This document shows, in pieces, positions 46,752 to 55,907 of a stretch of DNA of 64,000 bases. How positions within the stretch are numbered: position 1 is the stretch's first letter; every line of letters begins with the position of its first letter. The translations under genes and the position numbers were made by a program. The DNA is from Burkholderia sp. SRS-46 (GTDB lineage Bacteria > Pseudomonadota > Gammaproteobacteria > Burkholderiales > Burkholderiaceae), in the NCBI RefSeq assembly GCF_004343775.1, contig NZ_PTXL01000005.1:124001-188000 (forward strand). The letters run 5' to 3'. Below the pieces are notes generated by a model, which made no database searches, was not told where the DNA came from, and saw nothing but the letters and a program-made list of their open reading frames with translations.

Positions 46752-47951
46752 ATGCGTGATGCCTTTCTCGCCCAGGTGCGCGGGACCCTCGACCAGATCC
46801 GCGCGGACGGTTTCTACAAGACCGAGCGCGAGATCGCAAGCCCGCAGGCGGCGGCCGTGCGGCTTGCCGGCGGCGCCGGCGTGCTGAATTTCTGCGCGAA
46901 CAACTACCTGGGTCTCGCGAACGATCCGCGCCTGGTCGCCGCGGCGAAGGCCGGCCTCGACCAGGACGGGTTCGGGATGGCATCGGTGCGCTTCATCTGC
47001 GGCACGCAAACCGTGCACAAGCAGCTCGAAAGCGCGATCGCCGCCTTCCTCGGCACCGACGACAGCATTCTCTACTCGAGCTGCTTCGACGCGAACGGCG
47101 GCCTGTTCGAAACGCTGCTCGACGAGAACGACGCGGTGATCAGCGACGAGCTGAACCACGCGAGCATCATCGACGGCATTCGTCTGTGCAAGGCGAAGCG
47201 CTACCGCTACCGGAACAACGACCTGGCCGACCTCGAGGCAAAGCTCAAGGAAGCCGACGCGGCGGGCGCGCGCCACAAGCTGATCGCGACCGACGGCGTG
47301 TTCTCGATGGACGGCATCATCGCCGACCTGAAGGGCATCTGCGATCTCGCCGACCGCTACGGCGCGCTCGTGATGGTCGACGATTCGCATGCGGTCGGCT
47401 TCATCGGCGAGCACGGCCACGGCACGCCCGAATACTGCGGCGTCGAGGGGCGCATCGATATCATCACCGGCACGCTCGGCAAGGCGCTGGGCGGCGCATC
47501 CGGCGGCTACGTCGCGGCGCGGCGGGAGATCGTCGAGCTGCTGCGCCAGCGCTCGCGCCCGTACCTGTTCTCGAACACGCTCACGCCGAGCATCGCCGCG
47601 GCCTCGCTCGAAGTGCTCAAGCTGCTCGGCAGCGACGAGGGCGCGAAACTGCGCGAGCGCGTGCGCGAGAACGGCGCGCGCTTCCGCCAGCAGATGACCG
47701 AAGCCGGCTTCACGCTCGTGCCGGGCGCGCACCCGATCATCCCGGTGATGCTCGGCGATGCGCAGCTCGCGACGAACATGGCCGATGCGCTACTCGGCGA
47801 GGGCGTCTACGTGATCGGCTTCTCGTTCCCGGTGGTGCCGCGCGGGCGCGCACGCATCCGCACGCAGATGAGCGCCGCGCATACCCCCGAACAGATCGAC
47901 CAGGCCGTTGCGGCGTTCGTGCGCGTCGGCAAGTCGCTCGGCATCGTCTGA
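46752..47951 (+). CDS. kbl: Glycine C-acetyltransferase (2-amino-3-ketobutyrate CoA ligase)
   Basis: The 399-residue PLP enzyme has the alpha-oxoamine synthase features [33 protein letters not shown] and the PLP-lysine segment [14 protein letters not shown] with Lys244. It cleaves 2-amino-3-ketobutyrate with CoA to glycine and acetyl-CoA. It is followed 12 bp later by tdh, the enzyme that makes its substrate. ATG 46752 follows a GGAGCT-type ribosome site. Confidence 0.97.
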   Translation: MRDAFLAQVRGTLDQIRADGFYKTEREIASPQAAAVRLAGGAGVLNFCANNYLGLANDPRLVAAAKAGLDQDGFGMASVRFICGTQTVHKQLESAIAAFLGTDDSILYSSCFDANGGLFETLLDENDAVISDELNHASIIDGIRLCKAKRYRYRNNDLADLEAKLKEADAAGARHKLIATDGVFSMDGIIADLKGICDLADRYGALVMVDDSHAVGFIGEHGHGTPEYCGVEGRIDIITGTLGKALGGASGGYVAARREIVELLRQRSRPYLFSNTLTPSIAAASLEVLKLLGSDEGAKLRERVRENGARFRQQMTEAGFTLVPGAHPIIPVMLGDAQLATNMADALLGEGVYVIGFSFPVVPRGRARIRTQMSAAHTPEQIDQAVAAFVRVGKSLGIV

Positions 47952-47963
47952 CGGAGGCCGCCC

Positions 47964-48992
47964 ATGAAAGCACTTGCAAAGCTCGAACGCGGCCCGGGCC
48001 TGTCGCTCACGCGCGTGAAGCGCCCCGAAGTCGGCCACAACGACGTGCTGATCAAGATCCACCGCACGGCGATCTGCGGCACCGACATCCATATCTGGAA
48101 GTGGGACGACTGGGCGCAGAAGACGATCCCGGTGCCGATGCACGTCGGTCACGAATACGTCGGCGAGATCGTCGAGATGGGACAGGAAGTGCGCGGCTTC
48201 GCGATCGGCGACCGCGTGTCCGGCGAAGGCCACATCACGTGCGGATTCTGCCGGAACTGTCGTGCGGGGCGCCGGCACCTGTGCCGCAACACGATCGGCG
48301 TCGGCGTCAATCGCGAGGGCGCATTCGCGGAATACCTGGCGATTCCCGCGTTCAACGCGTTCAAGATTCCGCCGGAGATCTCCGACGATCTCGCCTCGAT
48401 CTTCGATCCGTTCGGCAACGCGACGCACACGGCGCTGTCGTTCAACCTCGTCGGCGAGGACGTGCTGATCACGGGCGCGGGCCCGATCGGGATCATGGCG
48501 GTCGCGATCGCGAAGCACGTCGGCGCACGCAACGTCGTCATCACCGACATCAACGACTACCGGCTCGAGCTCGCGCGCAAGATGGGCGCGACGCGCGCGG
48601 TCAACGTCGCGCGCGAATCGCTGCGCGACGTGATGACCGATCTGCACATGACCGAAGGCTTCGACGTCGGGCTCGAGATGTCCGGCGTGCCGAGCGCGTT
48701 CACGAGCATGCTCGAGGCGATGAATCACGGCGGCAAGGTGGCGCTGCTCGGGATTCCGCCCGCGCAGACGGCGATCGACTGGAATCAGGTGATCTTCAAG
48801 GGCCTGGAGATCAAGGGCATCTACGGCCGCGAGATGTTCGAGACCTGGTACAAGATGGTCGCGATGCTGCAAAGCGGCCTCGACCTGTCGCCGATCATCA
48901 CGCACCGCTTCGCCGTCGACGATTACGAGAAGGGCTTCGCGGCGATGCTGTCCGGCGAAAGCGGCAAGGTGATTCTCGACTGGACGGCCTGA
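47964..48992 (+). CDS. tdh: L-threonine 3-dehydrogenase
   Basis: The 342-residue zinc alcohol dehydrogenase-family protein has catalytic-zinc ligand Cys38 ([15 protein letters not shown]), the HVGHEYVGE segment and the structural zinc cysteines [16 protein letters not shown] Rossmann motif [29 protein letters not shown] follows. It oxidises threonine to 2-amino-3-ketobutyrate with NAD. It is in one operon with kbl. Confidence 0.97.
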   Translation: MKALAKLERGPGLSLTRVKRPEVGHNDVLIKIHRTAICGTDIHIWKWDDWAQKTIPVPMHVGHEYVGEIVEMGQEVRGFAIGDRVSGEGHITCGFCRNCRAGRRHLCRNTIGVGVNREGAFAEYLAIPAFNAFKIPPEISDDLASIFDPFGNATHTALSFNLVGEDVLITGAGPIGIMAVAIAKHVGARNVVITDINDYRLELARKMGATRAVNVARESLRDVMTDLHMTEGFDVGLEMSGVPSAFTSMLEAMNHGGKVALLGIPPAQTAIDWNQVIFKGLEIKGIYGREMFETWYKMVAMLQSGLDLSPIITHRFAVDDYEKGFAAMLSGESGKVILDWTA

Positions 48993-49053
48993 TCGCGAGC
49001 CGGGCCGCCGCCACCGCGTGTTGCGGCAGGCGTCGGCCGTGTTCCCGTCAGCG

Positions 49054-50796
49054 TCAGCGGCCGGCCGTCATCGCCAGATGCTCGGCGATCGGGCCGAGCG
49101 CGAGCGCCGGCAGGAACGTCAGCAGCGTGACCAGCACCACGGTCGAGATCAGCATGCAGAAGAACAGCGGCCCGTGCGTCGGCAACGTGCCGGCGCCGGC
49201 CGTGCGCCGCTTCTTCCGCGCGAGCGAGCCCGCGATCGCCAGCACCGGCACGACGATCGTGAAGCGGCCGAACCACATCGCAACGGCCAGCGCCGTGTTG
49301 TAGAACGTCGTGTTCGCCGACAGCCCCGCGAACGCGCTGCCGTTGTTGTTCGCGGCCGACGAAAACGCGTAGAGCATCTCGCTGAAGCCGTGCGCGCCCG
49401 GATTGCCAAGCCCGGCGACGCCGGCCGGCGTCACCGCCGCGATCGCGGTGCCGGTCAGCACGATCAGCGGCGTCGCGAGAATCGCGATCGACACCATCTT
49501 CATTTCGTACGCGTCGATCTTCTTGCCGGCGTATTCGGGCGCACGCCCGATCATCAGCCCGGCGACGAACACCGCGAGCAACACCATCATCAGCATGCTG
49601 GTCAGGCCCGAACCAGGGCCGCCGAATACGACTTCGCCCGACTGCATCAGCGCCATCGTCACGAGGCCGCCGAGCGGCGTGAACGAATCGTGCATTGCAT
49701 TGACCGCGCCGTCGCCGCTGCTGGTCGAGACCGTCGCGTACAGCGCCGACGACACGATGCCGAAGCGCGTCTCCTTGCCTTCCATGTTGCCGCCCGGCTG
49801 GCTTGCCGATGCAACCGCGTCGATGCCCGGCGCGCTCAACGCCGGGCTGGCCGTCTGCTCCGCCCGGATCGTGGCGGCGGCGGCCGCGACGAACAGCGTC
49901 AGCATCGCGGCGTAGATCGTCCAGCCCTGCCGAGGGTCCTGAATCATCGTGCCGAACGTATGGCACAGCGCGGCCGGAATCAGCAGGATCGCAATCATCT
50001 GCAGGAAGTTCGCGAACGGCGTCGGGTTTTCGTACGGATGCGCGGAGTTGGCGTTGAAGAAGCCGCCGCCGTCACCGCTCAGCAGCTTGATCGATTCCTG
50101 CGACGCGACGGGCCCCGTCGGCAGCGTCTGTACGTTCGCGGCCGGCGCCGACGGGTGCGGCTGCACGATCGCGACGTCGCGATTCGGCGCGAAACCCTGC
50201 ACCACGCCCTGCCCGATGAACGCCGCCGCGAACAACGCCGACAGCGGAACCAGTACGTAGAGCGTCACGCGCGTCAGGTCGGTCCAGACATTGCCGATCG
50301 TGTCGCTGTCGCGGCGCACGAGGCCGCGAATCAGCGCAAGCATGACGACGATCCCGCTCGCGGCCGACAGGAAACCCTGCACGCCGATGCCGAGCATCTG
50401 CGTCAGGTTGCTGAGCGTCGTCTCGCCCGCATACGCCTGCCAGCTCGTATTCGTCGCGAAGCTCACCGCCGTGTTGAATGCGAGCCCCGGCTCCACATTC
50501 GGCAGGTGTTGCGGATTGAGCGGCAGCCAGGCCTGGACGCGTTGCAGCAGGTAGAGCACGGCGGTGCCGAGCACATTGAACGCGACCAGCGCGACCGCGT
50601 AGCGCTGCCAGTGCATGTCCTCGTCGGGCGCGACGCCCGCCAGCCGGTAGATCGCGTGCTCGATCACGGCAAGGCGCCGCAACGGGCCCGGCAGGTCGCC
50701 GCGCGCGATGCGGGCGATGTAGTGCCCAAGCGGTTTGACTAGAAAGGTGAGAACAAACAGGAACACGCCGACCTGTGTCCAGGCATTGCCGATCAC
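49054..50796 (-). CDS. kdpA: Potassium-transporting ATPase subunit KdpA, orphan
   Basis: The 580-residue membrane protein keeps all four selectivity-loop regions: SFATNTSWQAYAGE, SGDGGGFFNANSAHPYENPTP, SGEVVFGGPGSGLTSM and FSSAANNNGSAFAGL. KdpA is the K-conducting subunit of the Kdp pump. GTG 50796 is chosen because GGGAGG lies 6 bp upstream; ATG 50829 would add 11 residues. kdpB, kdpC and kdpF are not adjacent: tdh is convergent downstream and a small membrane protein lies upstream. Whether it works alone or with subunits encoded elsewhere is unknown. Confidence 0.9.
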   Translation of the reverse strand: MIGNAWTQVGVFLFVLTFLVKPLGHYIARIARGDLPGPLRRLAVIEHAIYRLAGVAPDEDMHWQRYAVALVAFNVLGTAVLYLLQRVQAWLPLNPQHLPNVEPGLAFNTAVSFATNTSWQAYAGETTLSNLTQMLGIGVQGFLSAASGIVVMLALIRGLVRRDSDTIGNVWTDLTRVTLYVLVPLSALFAAAFIGQGVVQGFAPNRDVAIVQPHPSAPAANVQTLPTGPVASQESIKLLSGDGGGFFNANSAHPYENPTPFANFLQMIAILLIPAALCHTFGTMIQDPRQGWTIYAAMLTLFVAAAAATIRAEQTASPALSAPGIDAVASASQPGGNMEGKETRFGIVSSALYATVSTSSGDGAVNAMHDSFTPLGGLVTMALMQSGEVVFGGPGSGLTSMLMMVLLAVFVAGLMIGRAPEYAGKKIDAYEMKMVSIAILATPLIVLTGTAIAAVTPAGVAGLGNPGAHGFSEMLYAFSSAANNNGSAFAGLSANTTFYNTALAVAMWFGRFTIVVPVLAIAGSLARKKRRTAGAGTLPTHGPLFFCMLISTVVLVTLLTFLPALALGPIAEHLAMTAGR

Positions 50797-50899
50797 GCTG
50801 CCTCCCAGGCCGGCGGGGCCGGCCTGCATCGAGTGGATAAGTTCATTTCATCGCATGCCGGGCCAATTCGCTGGCGAGAAACACGCGCGGCGTGCGCCG

Positions 50900-51328
50900 T
50901 CAGCGGAGCGGCTTGTTCTCGATCCAGTGCGGATCGAGCTGCAGGTTGAGGCACACGAGCCAGTGCTTCGGGCAGCGCGGCGCGACGCGGACCGGCGCGT
51001 CGTCGGGGCCGCCGAACGCGATGAAGCCGTGCTCGAGCGCATGACGGTACGCGCGCAGCGCGTCGGCCTGCAGCCAGTAGCTGACGAGCGCGCACGATGT
51101 GAAGCGGAACAGCAGCAGCGTGGCGGCTTCGGGCGCAAACCCCGCCGAGACGAGCGCGAAGTCGAACGCGAGCGTCAGCAGGTGCGCCACGGCGATCGTG
51201 ACGAGCGCCAGCTTCGCAAGGCCGCGCAGCCGCAGCGCGGCGCGAAGGCGTGCGTTGCGCAGCGCGAGCCGCGCGGCTTCGTCCGGCTCGATGCGCGCGT
51301 CGCGGCCCGGGAGCGGGTCGCGTTTCAT
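50900..51328 (-). CDS. Small inner-membrane protein of unknown function
   Basis: The 142-residue protein has two hydrophobic helices (LAKLALVTIAVAHLLTLAFDFALV and ATLLLFRFTSCALVSYWLQA) and a C-terminal soluble part (CPKHWLVCLNLQLDPHWIENKPL). ATG 51328 overlaps the stop of the GNAT gene by 4 bp (ATGA), so the two are translationally coupled. I do not recognise the family. Confidence 0.75.
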   Translation of the reverse strand: MKRDPLPGRDARIEPDEAARLALRNARLRAALRLRGLAKLALVTIAVAHLLTLAFDFALVSAGFAPEAATLLLFRFTSCALVSYWLQADALRAYRHALEHGFIAFGGPDDAPVRVAPRCPKHWLVCLNLQLDPHWIENKPLR

Positions 51329-51963
51329 GATGTGGCCGCCGGCCGGCGAACGGGCTGGATCGCGATCGCGCCGCACATCGCCGCCGCACCGAGCATCGTG
51401 CCGACCTGCTTGCACAGCACGGCGCTGTCATAACCGCGGCCCGCGAAGCGCATCACATCGATCGGCCGGAAGCCTTCGCCGAGGCAGAACTCGACGAGCC
51501 GCGCCGCCTCCTGCGGCACGTCGAGCGCGAGATGGCTGGCACTGCGCGATGCGGCCCATCGCTCGGCGAACGCAAGCAACGACCGGCCGATGCCGTGCGC
51601 CTGCCAGACCGGATCGACGGCCAGCTCGCGGATCGTCGCAACCCGTCGGCCGCGATACGGGTCGCACGCGGTGTCGGGATCGGACATGCGCATCGTGATC
51701 GTCGCGACCAGATGGCCTTTGCTGAGCGCGACGAAGCATTCGCCGGCAAGCGTGCATGCACGCGTCGCGGCGGCGGAACGGTCGATGGCCGGGTACGGAA
51801 AGCCCAGCGCGCCAAGGTGCGCGAACGCACGATGGAGCAGGCCGGTCAGCGACTCGTACGAGTCGGTGCGCGGGTCGAAGCGCCTCAGCACGACGCGATC
51901 GTCGAGCTGCTTCGCGTAAGCGGCATAGGTACGGGTGCGACGTGCGGGTGCGGAATGCGGCAT
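51325..51963 (-). CDS. GNAT-family N-acetyltransferase
   Basis: The 212-residue protein has the GNAT acetyl-CoA-binding motif A (ATIRELAVDPVWQAHGIGRSLLAFAERWA). ATG 51963 follows GAGGAAG and is preferred to an upstream extension to 52107. It is co-transcribed with the small membrane protein and divergent from the TetR gene. Substrate is unknown. Confidence 0.82.
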   Translation of the reverse strand: MPHSAPARRTRTYAAYAKQLDDRVVLRRFDPRTDSYESLTGLLHRAFAHLGALGFPYPAIDRSAAATRACTLAGECFVALSKGHLVATITMRMSDPDTACDPYRGRRVATIRELAVDPVWQAHGIGRSLLAFAERWAASRSASHLALDVPQEAARLVEFCLGEGFRPIDVMRFAGRGYDSAVLCKQVGTMLGAAAMCGAIAIQPVRRPAATS

Positions 51964-52078
51964 GACTTCCTCGGGCCCAACTGGGTGCACGCAGTGTAGT
52001 GAGTCGCGAATGTCGGCATCAAGAAAAAATCTCGTAAAGATCGCGGTCCGGCCACGATCCATCTCCGCTGTCGAGGTG

Positions 52079-52129
52079 GAACGATCGTTCTGCATTCTGC
52101 TTGACATGGGAGAATGATCGTTCTACTGT
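52079..52129 (+). promoter_or_regulatory. Promoter with two TetR-type operators
   Basis: GAACGATCGTTC (52079-52090, a perfect 12-bp palindrome) and GAATGATCGTTC (52112-52123, one mismatch) are 33 bp apart. TTGACA at 52101 and TACTGT at 52124, with a 17-bp spacer, form a sigma-70 promoter overlapped by the second site. This is the classic autorepression layout for the tetR gene that starts 28 bp on. Confidence 0.82.
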
Positions 52130-52156
52130 AAACCCATCCGTTACAGCCAACCGACC

Positions 52157-52771
52157 ATGACGACACACGAACCTCAGCCCGGCGAACCGGGCGCACGCGA
52201 CCGCCTGCTCGACGCGGCCGAAGCGCTGATCTACTCGGGCGGTATCCATGCGACCGGCGTCGACGCGATCGTGAAGCGATCCGGCGCTGCACGAAAGAGC
52301 TTTTATTCGCATTTCGAATCAAAGGAAGCGCTGGTCGTTGCGGCGCTCGAGCGCCGCGACGAACGCTGGATGCGCTGGTTCGTCGATGCGACGCTCGCGC
52401 GCGGCAAGACGCCGCGGACGCAATTGCTCGGCATGTTCGACGTGCTGCGCGACTGGTTCCAGCAGCCCGATTTCCACGGTTGCGCGTTCCTGAATGCGTC
52501 GGGCGAAATCGCGGACGCCGACGATCCGGTGCGGGTCGTCGCGCGGGCGCACAAGGCGCGCCTGCTGGCGTTCGTACGCGAACGGCTCGACGCACTGGCC
52601 GATGACGCCGGGATCGAGCGCCGCACGCTCGCGCGCGTCGCGCGCCAGTGGCTCGTGCTGATCGACGGCGCGATCGGCGTGGCGCTCGTGAGCGGCGACG
52701 CGACGGCCGCGCGGGATGCGCGCGCCACGGCCGAACTGTTGCTCGACGCCGTGTCGCGGCCATCGAAGTAG
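52157..52771 (+). CDS. TetR-family regulator
   Basis: The 204-residue protein has a TetR helix-turn-helix (RLLDAAEALIYSGGIHATGVDAIVKRSGAARKSFYSHFESKEALVVAALERRD). The C-terminal ligand domain is typical of the branch that controls small stress or detoxification genes. It probably regulates itself and the DUF1348 gene 47 bp downstream through the two GATCGTTC palindromes. Confidence 0.9.
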   Translation: MTTHEPQPGEPGARDRLLDAAEALIYSGGIHATGVDAIVKRSGAARKSFYSHFESKEALVVAALERRDERWMRWFVDATLARGKTPRTQLLGMFDVLRDWFQQPDFHGCAFLNASGEIADADDPVRVVARAHKARLLAFVRERLDALADDAGIERRTLARVARQWLVLIDGAIGVALVSGDATAARDARATAELLLDAVSRPSK

Positions 52772-52818
52772 CAAGCTGGCCGCGGCTTTGCGCGGCCGAA
52801 CCCTGACTGGAGAAAACG

Positions 52819-53298
52819 ATGTCTGAAGCAGCTGAAGTCCGCCCGCCCGTTCCGCCCTTTTCGCTCGAAACGGCGCTGCAGAAGGTCCGCGCCGCCGAGG
52901 ATGGCTGGAACACGCGCGATCCGCACCGCGTGTCGCTCGCTTATACGCCGCAGAGCCGCTGGCGCAACCGCGCGGAGTTCGCGACAGGCCGCGAAGAAAT
53001 CGTCGGACTGTTGCAGCGGAAATGGACGCGCGAGCTCGACTACCGGCTGATCAAGGAGCTGTGGGCGTTCGGCGGCAACCGCATCGCGGTGCGGTTCGCG
53101 TACGAATGGCACGACGACGCCGGCAACTGGTTCCGCTCGTACGGCAACGAGAACTGGGAGTTCGACGACAACGGGCTGATGGCGCGTCGTTACGCGTGCA
53201 TCAACGACATGCCGATCCGCGAAGCAGACCGGCTCTTCCACTGGCCGCTCGGCCGCCGTCCGGACGATCATCCGGGCTTGTCCGACCTCGGACTGTGA
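52819..53298 (+). CDS. DUF1348/SnoaL-like (NTF2-fold) protein
   Basis: The 159-residue protein matches the DUF1348 family of NTF2-fold proteins ([85 protein letters not shown]). The reaction is not known. It is in one unit with the TetR gene. Confidence 0.88.
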   Translation: MSEAAEVRPPVPPFSLETALQKVRAAEDGWNTRDPHRVSLAYTPQSRWRNRAEFATGREEIVGLLQRKWTRELDYRLIKELWAFGGNRIAVRFAYEWHDDAGNWFRSYGNENWEFDDNGLMARRYACINDMPIREADRLFHWPLGRRPDDHPGLSDLGL

Positions 53299-53359
53299 GC
53301 GTGTCGTCCGGGATTGCGCGATAGCCGACGCACGCCGGGAACCGCGTCATTCCGATTGA

Positions 53360-53407
53360 AGGTGAGGAAATGCGGGAGCCGATGCGCGATGGTGAGAATC
53401 TTCGGGA
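53360..53407 (-). repeat. Pair of inverted origin-type iterons, outlier 2
   Basis: Minus-strand TCCCGCATTTCCTCACCT (53360-53377) and TCCCGAAGATTCTCACCA (53390-53407), 30 bp apart and about 11 kb from the main array. A further degenerate copy may overlap 53411-53429. Confidence 0.78.
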
Positions 53408-53550
53408 GCCGGTGAACATATGCCCGGGAAGACCGGGGCGGCATTCCATCGAAACATCGTGAAGTGCGAACGCCCGCCGATTGGGTCGCACGGGCGTTCG
53501 TATTGATGGCGCGATCGCATCACGTCGCCGGGTCAGGCTGCATGGCATCG

Positions 53551-53940
53551 GTGATCGACGGCAAGCCGCGTCGCTCACTGGTTGACGAATCGTACCGCGC
53601 GTTGGTGCGCTGTCGAACGTCGTGCGCCTCACCAATGCAATGCATGACGAAACCAACGTGATGACTGTTCCGAAGTGCGATGCGGTGCGCAGTGACCGGG
53701 CGTGATACTCACCCGTTCGACTCGATCGGCAGCGAAATGCGTGGTGTGTCGATGCCGGAGCGTACTTGAGTGCGCACGCGCACTTCGCGTTTCTCACCCA
53801 TCAATCCCGACGCATCGTAGCGACATGTCGATTTCGCGGCGCGCACAAGTGCGCATCGATACGCCGTGCAGCTCACCGATGGATTTGATCGACGCATCGT
53901 CGCGCACTGCCGTGCGCATCGACACGCCGATCACCTCACC
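53551..53940 (+). repeat. Array of six 29-bp elements, GTGCGC-N10-CG-N5-CTCACC
   Basis: Copies start at 53551 (degenerate ends GTGATC...CTCACT), 53605, 53685, 53770, 53849 and 53912. Each is exactly 29 bp. GTGCGC opens and CTCACC closes five of the six, and CG at positions 17-18 is present in all. The units are separated by 25-56 bp. The CTCACC end equals the 3' half of the origin iteron. I do not know a named element of this form. Confidence 0.78.
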
Positions 53941-53942
53941 CG

Positions 53943-55028
53943 TCACCCCGCGATCCGCGCCGCGATCGCCTCGCCCACCGCCTGCGTGCCGGCGCCGCCG
54001 CCGAGATCGCGCGTATGCGGCCCCGTGCGCAGCACGTCCTCGATCGCCGTGACGATCGCGTCATGCGCGTCGCGTTCGCGGCCTGCGCCGTTGCCGAGGA
54101 AGTCGAGCATCATCGCCGCCGACCAGATCATCGCGATCGGGTTCGCGATGAATTGGCCCGCGATGTCGGGCGCCGAACCGTGCACGGGCTCGAACAGCGA
54201 TGGAAACGTGCGATCGGGGTTGAGGTTCCCCGACGGCGCGATGCCGATCGTGCCGGTGCATGCCGGGCCGAGATCCGACAGGATGTCGCCGAACAGGTTG
54301 GACGCGACCACGACGTCGAAGCGGTCGGGCTGCAGCACGAAGCGCGCGCACAGGATATCGATGTGCTGCTTGTCCCAGGCGACCTCGGGATAGCGTTCGG
54401 CCATCTCGGCCGCGCGCGCGTCCCACCACGGCATGCTGATCGCGATGCCGTTGCTCTTCGTCGCGACGGTCAGGCGTTTCGCGCGCCGCTGCGCGAGCTC
54501 GAACGCGAACTTCAGTACGCGCTCGGTGCCGTGCCGCGTGAAGATTGCCTGCTGCATGACCACTTCGCGGTCGGTGCCTTCGAACATCGTGCCGCCGACC
54601 GACGAGTATTCGCCTTCGGTGTTTTCGCGCACGATCATGAAGTCGATGTCGCCGGCGCGGCGGCCCGCGAGCGGCGACGGCACGCCGTCGAACAGGCGCG
54701 CGGGCCGCAGGTTGATGTACTGGTCGAACTCGCGGCGGAATTTCAGCAGCGACCCCCACAGCGAGATGTGATCGGGCACCGTCGCGGGCCAGCCGACCGC
54801 GCCGAACAGGATCGCGTCCATGTCGGACAATTGCGCCTTCCAGTCGTCCGGCATCATCCGGCCATGCTGCGCGTAGTAGTCGCAGCTCGCCCAGTCGATG
54901 TGCGTGAAGTCGAAACGGATGCCGAAGCGGGCCGTCACGGCGTCGAGCGCGCGCAAGCCCTCGGGCATCACTTCGCGGCCGATGCCGTCGCCGGGGATGA
55001 CGGCGATTTTGTAAGTCTTGTCGTTCAT
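53943..55028 (-). CDS. Tartrate/D-malate dehydrogenase (decarboxylating)
   Basis: The 361-residue protein is of the isopropylmalate/isocitrate dehydrogenase family (YKIAVIPGDGIGREVMPEGLRAL, MIVRENTEGEYSSVGG, NLFGDILSDLGPACTGTIGIAPSGNLN, FEPVHGSAPDIAGQ). The ASCDYYAQHGRMMPDDW and LFGAVGWPATVPDHISLWG segments match the DmlA/tartrate dehydrogenase branch rather than LeuB. It would oxidatively decarboxylate D-malate or tartrate with NAD. It stands alone, its stop 2 bp beyond the last 29-bp element. Confidence 0.88.
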   Translation of the reverse strand: MNDKTYKIAVIPGDGIGREVMPEGLRALDAVTARFGIRFDFTHIDWASCDYYAQHGRMMPDDWKAQLSDMDAILFGAVGWPATVPDHISLWGSLLKFRREFDQYINLRPARLFDGVPSPLAGRRAGDIDFMIVRENTEGEYSSVGGTMFEGTDREVVMQQAIFTRHGTERVLKFAFELAQRRAKRLTVATKSNGIAISMPWWDARAAEMAERYPEVAWDKQHIDILCARFVLQPDRFDVVVASNLFGDILSDLGPACTGTIGIAPSGNLNPDRTFPSLFEPVHGSAPDIAGQFIANPIAMIWSAAMMLDFLGNGAGRERDAHDAIVTAIEDVLRTGPHTRDLGGGAGTQAVGEAIAARIAG

Positions 55029-55265
55029 GCGGATGCTTCTCCATGGCGGGTCGGGGCGCTGCCGGGGGGACGCGCAGCCGAACATGGCGCCATTCTATTC
55101 GTGGATTTCTTGTGGAGGGGCGTTCTCGGGTTGGGGCGAGGCGGCGCGCGATGGCGCCGTATAGGGATTGGAGAGCGGACACCGTGGTTGTGTATCGGTG
55201 ATCGCCGGGGGCTGCCGATCATGCGTTGTCTCAACGCGATCGGCAGCGGGTACTTCGCGCGAGAA

Positions 55266-55499
55266 TTATCGCGGCATATTCGGGATTTGCGGGGTATTCC
55301 ACCCCGTGAATGCGCCTTGAATTCCCCCTTGTGCCATTCCGGCCAAGCCGCCGATTGTCCAGGATACCCCGAGCATGGGGCCCGTAGCCGCGCCGGCGAT
55401 CCCGCCTGCAACGGAGCCCTGTAGACCACCGATGACCGCACCCCAAGGGTTACCGGCACCCGAAATGAGTGACCGCTCCGCATCAGTCAACATGCGCAC
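55266..55499 (-). CDS. Bacteriocin-like glycine-rich small peptide
   Basis: The 77-residue peptide starts MRMLTDAERSLISGAG, close to the double-glycine-type leader MRxLTxxExxxxSGG of microcins and class II bacteriocins. The Gly/Ala-rich body has several GxxxG pairs (WGAVIGGLQGSVAGGIAGAATG, IGGLAGMAQGGIQGAFTG) and ends NTPQIPNMPR. GTG 55499 is chosen for the leader, but no clear ribosome site precedes it; a TTG at 55562 would add 21 residues. No transporter, peptidase or immunity gene is next to it. Function is inferred from composition and leader only. Confidence 0.55.
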   Translation of the reverse strand: MRMLTDAERSLISGAGNPWGAVIGGLQGSVAGGIAGAATGPMLGVSWTIGGLAGMAQGGIQGAFTGWNTPQIPNMPR

Positions 55500-55907
55500 G
55501 TTGACGGTTGAGCGATTCGCGTCACGTGTGGCAAAAATAACTCCTGCAAGTTCGTAATTCAACCACTGGAGTTTCCCAATTGATTAAAGGAAACGATTAA
55601 TTGATGTCTACTGGATTACGGGCGTAGATGAAAGGATGGATGTCGCAAAATCTTTATTTTTCTGGAATTTTTGCGATTTGCGTTGCCACTGGCGCGCTGC
55701 GGCAATTGATCGGAACGGTGAGAACGACACGCCTGGAACATCGTACGTGCGGCGTCAGGAATGAGGGCTGGTATTCGTGTACATGACACGATGAATCGTA
55801 CGCTTTCTCGGGAGCGCCTGTCACCGTGAAGAAGACGCGTGACGAATGGTGACTTGGCGATCGCGTTGTTCAGATATTGCGGGAAGCAACGCGGAATCCC
55901 CGCTGAC
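55500..55907. other. AT-rich spacer next to the bacteriocin-like gene
   Basis: About 400 bp, with the first 180 bp clearly lower in GC than the genome (runs such as CAATTGATTAAAGG and CTTTATTTTTCTGG). A dyad CGCAAAA / TTTTGCG lies near 55642-55674. A 52-codon frame at 55628-55786 (MKGWMSQNLYFSGIFAICVATGAL) has one hydrophobic stretch but no ribosome site. The composition suggests acquired DNA. Confidence 0.5.

Larger units (their letters stand above)
53299..53942. other. Repeat-bearing spacer: two inverted iterons and six 29-bp elements
   Basis: A 644-bp gap without a convincing gene. From left: two minus-strand iterons (53360-53377, 53390-53407), a dyad CGAACGCCCG / CGGGCGTTCG (53468-53501) with a 14-bp loop, then six copies of a 29-bp element. 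Short frames across this stretch read the repeats and do not resemble a protein family. Confidence 0.8.

Noticed and set aside
50745..50760. GGTGAGAACAAACAGG inside kdpA as a further iteron
   Set aside because: Only the GGTGAG end matches; the CGGGA end is missing and it lies in coding sequence.
55628..55786. 52-codon frame MKGWMSQNLYFSGIFAICVATGAL as an immunity protein for the bacteriocin-like peptide
   Set aside because: It is divergent from the peptide, lacks a ribosome site and has a poor second half; kept only as a remark in the spacer entry.
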